From assembly GCA_018365265.1 (NCBI GenBank), contig JAGZKI010000006.1, positions 1 through 55,915 of the forward strand: a DNA stretch of 55,915 nt, written 5' to 3'. Below the pieces are notes generated by a model, which was not told the DNA's origin, did no database searches, and saw only the letters and a program-made list of their open reading frames with translations. The translations under genes were made by a program, and so were the position numbers. This DNA is from Streptococcus parasanguinis. GTDB taxonomy: Bacteria > Bacillota > Bacilli > Lactobacillales > Streptococcaceae. Positions 52,437-55,915 of the stretch are shown here, piece after piece (positions within the stretch are counted from its first letter, which is position 1; each line of letters opens with the position of its first letter).

Positions 52437-52979
52437 ATGTTAGAAAAAGATATAAAAAAAGTATTGGTTTCACATGATGAAATTGTGGAAGCAGCAAAGA
52501 AATTGGGTGAAACCCTAACAAAAGAGTACCAAGGAAAAAATCCAATTTTTGTTGGAATTTTGAAAGGCTCTGTTCCATTTATGGCAGAGTTGATCAACCA
52601 CGTGAATACACATATTGAATTGGATTTTATGCTGGTTTCAAGTTATCATGGTGGTACAGCAAGCTCAGGTATTATTAATATTATCAAGGATATCGACCAA
52701 GATATTACTGGTAGAGATATTTTATTTGTAGAAGATATTATCGATACAGGTAAAACCCTCAAGAGTCTAAAAGAACTCTTTGAAGAACGAAATGCAGCAT
52801 CTGTGAAGATTGCTACCTTACTGGATAAACCTGAAGGACGTTTGGTTGAGATCGAAGCAGATTACACCTGCTTTACGATTCCAAATGAGTTTGTTGTAGG
52901 ATATGGTTTAGACTATGATGAAAATTATCGTAACCTACCCTATGTTGGTGTATTAAAAGAGGAAGTGTACTCAAAATAG
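52437..52979 (+). CDS. hpt: Hypoxanthine-guanine phosphoribosyltransferase
   Basis: This encodes a 180-residue purine salvage enzyme making IMP and GMP from the bases and PRPP. The PRPP motif is VEDIIDTGKTL (near 98-108), with the LKGSVPFMAEL and SSYHGGTAS loops. Length is normal. Only a weak ribosome site (ATAGG) is seen 4 bp after tilS. The hpt-ftsH pair with tilS is conserved in Firmicutes. Confidence 0.97.
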   Translation: MLEKDIKKVLVSHDEIVEAAKKLGETLTKEYQGKNPIFVGILKGSVPFMAELINHVNTHIELDFMLVSSYHGGTASSGIINIIKDIDQDITGRDILFVEDIIDTGKTLKSLKELFEERNAASVKIATLLDKPEGRLVEIEADYTCFTIPNEFVVGYGLDYDENYRNLPYVGVLKEEVYSK

Positions 52980-52989
52980 AGGAGACTAG

Positions 52990-54963
52990 ATGAATAACAG
53001 AAAAAATAACGGTTTTGTTCGAAATCCATTTCTGTATTTGTTGATTATTGTAGCGGCTGTGACAGGATTCCAGTACTTTTTTGCGGGTAATGGGGTTGGT
53101 CAAAGTCAGCAAATCAACTACACAGAATTGGTTAAAGAAATTAAAAATGATAATGTAAAAACGATCAGTTACCAACCAAATGGTAGTGTGATTGAAATTG
53201 CAGGGACCTATAATAAAGCTAAAGAATCAAAAGATGATACGGGAATTCAATTTTTTACCCCAAGTGTTCAAAAAGTATCTCGCTTTACTAGTGTCATCCT
53301 TCCATCAGATATCACCGTCAATGAATTACAAAAATTAGCAGCTGACCACAAAGCAGAAATCACCATCAAGCGTGAGAGCTCAAGTGGCATGTGGATAACC
53401 ATTCTGACTTCAATTGTTCCATTTGTTATCGTCATGTTCTTCTTCTTCTCAATGATGAACCAAGGCGGTGGCGGAGGTGCCAGAGGTGCAATGAACTTTG
53501 GTCGTAATAAAGCCCGCGCTGCTAATAAAGAAGATATTAAAGTTCGTTTTTCAGATGTAGCAGGAGCTGAAGAAGAAAAACAAGAACTTGTTGAAGTTGT
53601 TGAATTTTTAAAAGATCCAAAACGCTTTACTAAATTGGGTGCAAGAATCCCAGCAGGTGTGCTTCTTGAAGGCCCTCCAGGAACTGGTAAAACCCTTTTA
53701 GCAAAAGCAGTAGCTGGTGAAGCTGGAGTGCCATTCTTCAGTATCTCTGGTTCTGACTTCGTTGAAATGTTTGTCGGAGTCGGTGCTAGCCGGGTTCGTT
53801 CACTTTTTGAAGATGCTAAAAAAGCAGCACCAGCCATTATCTTTATCGATGAAATTGATGCTGTTGGGCGCCAACGTGGTGTAGGTCTTGGTGGCGGAAA
53901 TGATGAACGTGAACAAACCCTCAACCAGCTCTTGATTGAGATGGATGGTTTTGAAGGCAACGAAGGAATCATTGTTATCGCAGCAACTAACCGTTCTGAT
54001 GTCCTTGACCCTGCCCTTCTTCGTCCTGGCCGTTTTGACCGTAAAGTATTAGTTGGACGTCCAGATGTGAAAGGTCGTGAGGCAATTCTTCGTGTTCATG
54101 CTAAGAATAAGCCGCTTGCTCAAGATGTGGACTTGAAATTGGTTGCTCAACAAACACCGGGATTTGTCGGTGCTGATCTCGAAAATGTTTTGAACGAAGC
54201 TGCCTTGGTTGCAGCTCGTCGAAATAAAAAAGTAATTGATGCTGCTGATATTGATGAAGCAGAAGATCGTGTTATTGCAGGTCCATCTAAGAAAGATCGG
54301 ACGATTTCACAAAAAGAACGTGAAATGGTTGCTTATCACGAAGCTGGTCATACAATCGTTGGTCTGGTCTTATCAAATGCTCGTGTAGTTCATAAAGTTA
54401 CGATTGTTCCACGTGGTCGTGCAGGTGGTTACATGATTGCCCTTCCTAAAGAAGATCAAATGTTACTTTCTAAAGAAAATATGAAAGAACAATTAGCTGG
54501 GCTCATGGGGGGACGTGTTGCCGAAGAAATTATTTTCAATTCGCAAACAACGGGTGCTTCAAATGACTTTGAACAAGCTACCCAAATGGCTCGTGCAATG
54601 GTGACAGAATATGGTATGAGTGAAAAACTTGGACCGGTCCAATATGAAGGAAATCATGCGATGTTTGGTGCTCAAAGCCCACAAAAAATGATTTCAGAAC
54701 AAACAGCTTACGAAATTGATGAAGAAGTTCGTGGTTTGTTGAATGAAGCCCGTAATAAAGCGGCAGAAATTATTCAAGGAAATAGAGAAACGCATAAACT
54801 AATTGCGGAAGCTCTATTAAAATATGAAACCTTGGATAGTGTTCAAATTAAATCATTATATGAAACAGGAAAAATGCCTGAAAATTCAGAGCATGAATTA
54901 GAAGAAGAAGCAAAACCTCTATCATATGATGAAATTAAGTCGAAATTAGAAGAAAACAACTAA
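52990..54963 (+). CDS. ftsH: ATP-dependent zinc metalloprotease FtsH
   Basis: This encodes a 657-residue membrane AAA+ protease that degrades unstable or misfolded membrane and cytosolic proteins. Two membrane helices (about 12-30 and 132-155) flank a small extracellular domain. Walker A begins at Gly228 (GPPGTGKT), the second region of homology includes NRSDVLDPALLRPGRFD, and the zinc motif is His450-Glu-Ala-Gly-His454. The tail is acidic. AGAGGAG precedes the ATG, and a strong terminator follows. Confidence 0.98.
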   Translation: MNNRKNNGFVRNPFLYLLIIVAAVTGFQYFFAGNGVGQSQQINYTELVKEIKNDNVKTISYQPNGSVIEIAGTYNKAKESKDDTGIQFFTPSVQKVSRFTSVILPSDITVNELQKLAADHKAEITIKRESSSGMWITILTSIVPFVIVMFFFFSMMNQGGGGGARGAMNFGRNKARAANKEDIKVRFSDVAGAEEEKQELVEVVEFLKDPKRFTKLGARIPAGVLLEGPPGTGKTLLAKAVAGEAGVPFFSISGSDFVEMFVGVGASRVRSLFEDAKKAAPAIIFIDEIDAVGRQRGVGLGGGNDEREQTLNQLLIEMDGFEGNEGIIVIAATNRSDVLDPALLRPGRFDRKVLVGRPDVKGREAILRVHAKNKPLAQDVDLKLVAQQTPGFVGADLENVLNEAALVAARRNKKVIDAADIDEAEDRVIAGPSKKDRTISQKEREMVAYHEAGHTIVGLVLSNARVVHKVTIVPRGRAGGYMIALPKEDQMLLSKENMKEQLAGLMGGRVAEEIIFNSQTTGASNDFEQATQMARAMVTEYGMSEKLGPVQYEGNHAMFGAQSPQKMISEQTAYEIDEEVRGLLNEARNKAAEIIQGNRETHKLIAEALLKYETLDSVQIKSLYETGKMPENSEHELEEEAKPLSYDEIKSKLEENN

Positions 54964-54966
54964 TTC

Positions 54967-54998
54967 AAAAGAAGGAAAATATTTCCTTCTTTTTTTAT
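54967..54998 (+). terminator. Terminator of ftsH
   Basis: A GAAGGAAA/TTTCCTTC stem (54971-54978 with 54982-54989), extended by A-T pairs, is followed by a run of T 4 bp after the stop. Confidence 0.9.
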
Positions 54999-55009
54999 TA
55001 AAAAAAGTA

Positions 55010-55037
55010 TTGACAGAGTAAAAATATTCTGTATAAT
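55010..55037 (+). promoter_or_regulatory. Promoter of tRNA-Glu
   Basis: A consensus TTGACA (55010-55015) and TATAAT (55032-55037) are 16 bp apart, upstream of the tRNA at 55056. Confidence 0.85.
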
Positions 55038-55055
55038 AGAATATGTTGTAAAAAT

Positions 55056-55127
55056 GGTCCGTTGGTCAAGGGGTTAAGACACCGCCTTTTCACGGCGGTA
55101 ACACGGGTTCGAATCCCGTACGGACTA
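55056..55127 (+). tRNA. tRNA-Glu (anticodon TTC), second copy
   Basis: The 72-nt sequence is identical to the tRNA-Glu at 34602-34673 on the other strand; the anticodon loop is CTTTTCA. It has its own promoter and terminator and lies between ftsH and comX. Confidence 0.97.
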
Positions 55128-55132
55128 TCGAT

Positions 55133-55160
55133 AAACTGTCACCAAGTGGCAGTTTTTTTG
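55133..55160 (+). terminator. Terminator of tRNA-Glu
   Basis: A 10-bp stem (55133-55142 with 55146-55155, one T-G pair) and 3-nt loop run into seven T. It isolates comX from the tRNA transcript. Confidence 0.88.
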
Positions 55161-55169
55161 TGTATTTGG

Positions 55170-55220
55170 ACAAAATAGTCAAAAATAATAACCAAATAGT
55201 TAAAAAAACGTACAGAATAG
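55170..55220 (+). promoter_or_regulatory. Three 21-bp-spaced direct repeats upstream of comX, putative ComE site
   Basis: ACAAAATAG (55170-55178), ACCAAATAG (55191-55199) and ACAGAATAG (55212-55220) are direct repeats with exactly 21 bp between starts. The mitis-group ComE site is two 9-bp direct repeats separated by 12 bp, the same period. The last copy ends 29 bp before a TATAAA -10 (55250-55255). Binding by ComE is inference. Confidence 0.65.
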
Positions 55221-55281
55221 AAAAAAAGTCCAATGGGCATCTTTATTTTTATAAAATACAGATAAAAGTAAAGGAGAGCTT

Positions 55282-55761
55282 ATGGAATTTAATAAAATGT
55301 ATCAAAAAGTAAAATATATCGTAAGAAAATGTGAAAAAGAGTATTATATTCAATTGTGGGAAAAGGATGATTGGGAACAAGAAGGTCAGCTAACTCTGTT
55401 TGAACTTTATCAAAAAAATCCTGAAATTGAAATAAATGAAGAATTACTTTATACATATTTCAAAACAAAATTTAGAAATCATATTAAAGATAAAATAAGA
55501 CAACAGGAAAGTGATAAGAGAAAAATTAATAGACTTCCATATATTGAAATTGGAGAAATTAGTCACAGAATTTCATCAAGAAAAATATATTTGGATGAGC
55601 TGGTTGTTCTGAGAGATGCATTAAAACGTTTTAAAGAAAAATTAACCGTAAAAGAAAAAGAACAATATGAAGCATTACTAGCAAACAGAAGATGTCTAGG
55701 TAAAACAAAAATGAAAAAGAAATTAGAGAACTATTTAAAGGACTTTAAAAATTCAATTTAA
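55282..55761 (+). CDS. comX: Competence-specific alternative sigma factor ComX (SigX)
   Basis: This encodes a 159-residue sigma-70-related factor that directs RNA polymerase to late competence genes. The family features are visible: CEKEYYIQLWEKDDWEQEGQ (sigma region 2 with the WxQEG element), YFKTKFRNHIKDKIRQQES and the conserved EIGEISHRIS. AAAGGAG precedes the ATG. The position between a tRNA and an rRNA operon is that of pneumococcal comX. The upstream gap holds 21-bp-spaced direct repeats that fit a ComE-type activator site. Confidence 0.93.
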   Translation: MEFNKMYQKVKYIVRKCEKEYYIQLWEKDDWEQEGQLTLFELYQKNPEIEINEELLYTYFKTKFRNHIKDKIRQQESDKRKINRLPYIEIGEISHRISSRKIYLDELVVLRDALKRFKEKLTVKEKEQYEALLANRRCLGKTKMKKKLENYLKDFKNSI

Positions 55762-55824
55762 AAACTGAAAGTTGACAGTGAATAAATGAACTTTCAAAAA
55801 AATAATTTTTTTTGGAAAAAAGTA
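55762..55824 (+). promoter_or_regulatory. AT-rich upstream region of the rRNA promoter
   Basis: An inverted repeat TGAAAGTT/AACTTTCA (55766-55773 with 55789-55796) follows comX but lacks a T-run directly after it. The following A- and T-tracts (55796-55822) could act as an UP element. Confidence 0.4.
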
Positions 55825-55853
55825 TTGACAGTAAGGGTAGGTCATGATATACT
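55825..55853 (+). promoter_or_regulatory. rRNA operon promoter
   Basis: A consensus TTGACA (55825-55830) and TATACT (55848-55853) with a 17-bp spacer lie upstream of a typical streptococcal rRNA leader. Confidence 0.88.
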
Positions 55854-55860
55854 AATATAG

Positions 55861-55915
55861 TTGTCGCGAGAGAGCGACAAAGACCTTTGAAAACTGAACA
55901 AGACGAACCAATGTG
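55861..55915 (+). other. Start of rRNA operon leader
   Basis: A TTGTCGC/GCGACAA hairpin (55861-55867 with 55874-55880) is followed by the AAAACTGAACAAGACGAACC segment that precedes 16S rRNA in streptococci. The 16S gene itself lies beyond the window. Confidence 0.75.

Noticed and set aside
53268..53972. Minus-strand 234-residue frame inside ftsH
   Set aside because: Mirror of the conserved AAA+ coding sequence with Ser/Pro-rich translation; a shadow.
54305..54330. ATTTCAC...GTGAAAT inverted sequence in ftsH as a parS site
   Set aside because: The halves are separated by extra bases, so it lacks the continuous 16-bp parS core.
1..55915. CRISPR arrays, insertion sequences, prophage or BOX-type repeats
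   Set aside because: None was seen on reading the gaps; all larger frames are accounted for by core genes.

Overview
The window is a chromosomal origin region from a Streptococcus of the mitis/sanguinis lineage. Gene order around dnaA-dnaN is the streptococcal one: trpS, an ABC-F gene, yfhO, comDE between tRNAs, rlmH-htrA-parB-oriC-dnaA-dnaN, ychF-pth-mfd-divIC-tilS-hpt-ftsH, then comX in front of an rRNA promoter. The base composition is AT-rich. The rest of the content (ECF module, YfmF/YfmH, GdpP, L-serine dehydratase, a SigX-type sigma factor) fits the same lineage. No phage, insertion sequence or CRISPR array was seen; this is core genome. The origin lies near 40.0-41.8 kb. Most genes to its left are on the minus strand and nearly all to its right are on the plus strand, so transcription mostly follows replication.

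Left part (1-16.5 kb). A YhgE/Pip membrane protein is divergent from a TetR regulator, with a pair of near-identical inverted 17-bp sites between them. rpsD follows, with its own promoter and a structured leader. Next is a thiamin-precursor ABC transporter (thiXYZ) under a TPP riboswitch with an attenuator. A minus-strand series then carries veg, dnaB, rplI, gdpP, mnmG, a Nudix gene, an SseB-like gene, mnmA and a LysM protein. Middle (16.5-40 kb): a plus-strand sdaAB-sdaAA-HAD block sits between two LysM/lytic-transglycosylase-like genes. It is followed by the minus-strand series ecfT-ecfA2-ecfA1-pgsA-rodZ-yfmH-yfmF, the plus-strand pair yaaA-recF, then guaB, trpS, the ABC-F gene, yfhO, tRNA-Asn/Glu, comE-comD, tRNA-Arg, rlmH, htrA and parB. 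Right part (40-55.9 kb): oriC, dnaA, dnaN, DUF951, a lipoprotein, ychF, pth, mfd, rqcP, divIC, a 42-codon gene, a beta-lactamase-like protein, tilS, hpt, ftsH, tRNA-Glu, comX and the start of an rRNA operon.

The features that stand out are mostly regulatory. comD and comE are intact, but no comC pheromone gene can be found in the AT-rich 349-bp gap upstream of comD. comX carries three direct repeats exactly 21 bp apart, the spacing expected of a ComE-type response-regulator site. htrA has a CiaR-type box, and a second perfect box lies upstream of sdaAB. guaB has a PurBox-like site about 75 bp upstream of its predicted transcription start. Three good parS-like sites and one weak one flank the origin. 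A palindrome TTTACA-N4-TGTAAA recurs exactly in four intergenic gaps. The ABC-F ATPase has a complementary loss of motifs that would leave one working and one dead ATP site. RodZ is short and lacks an extracellular domain.
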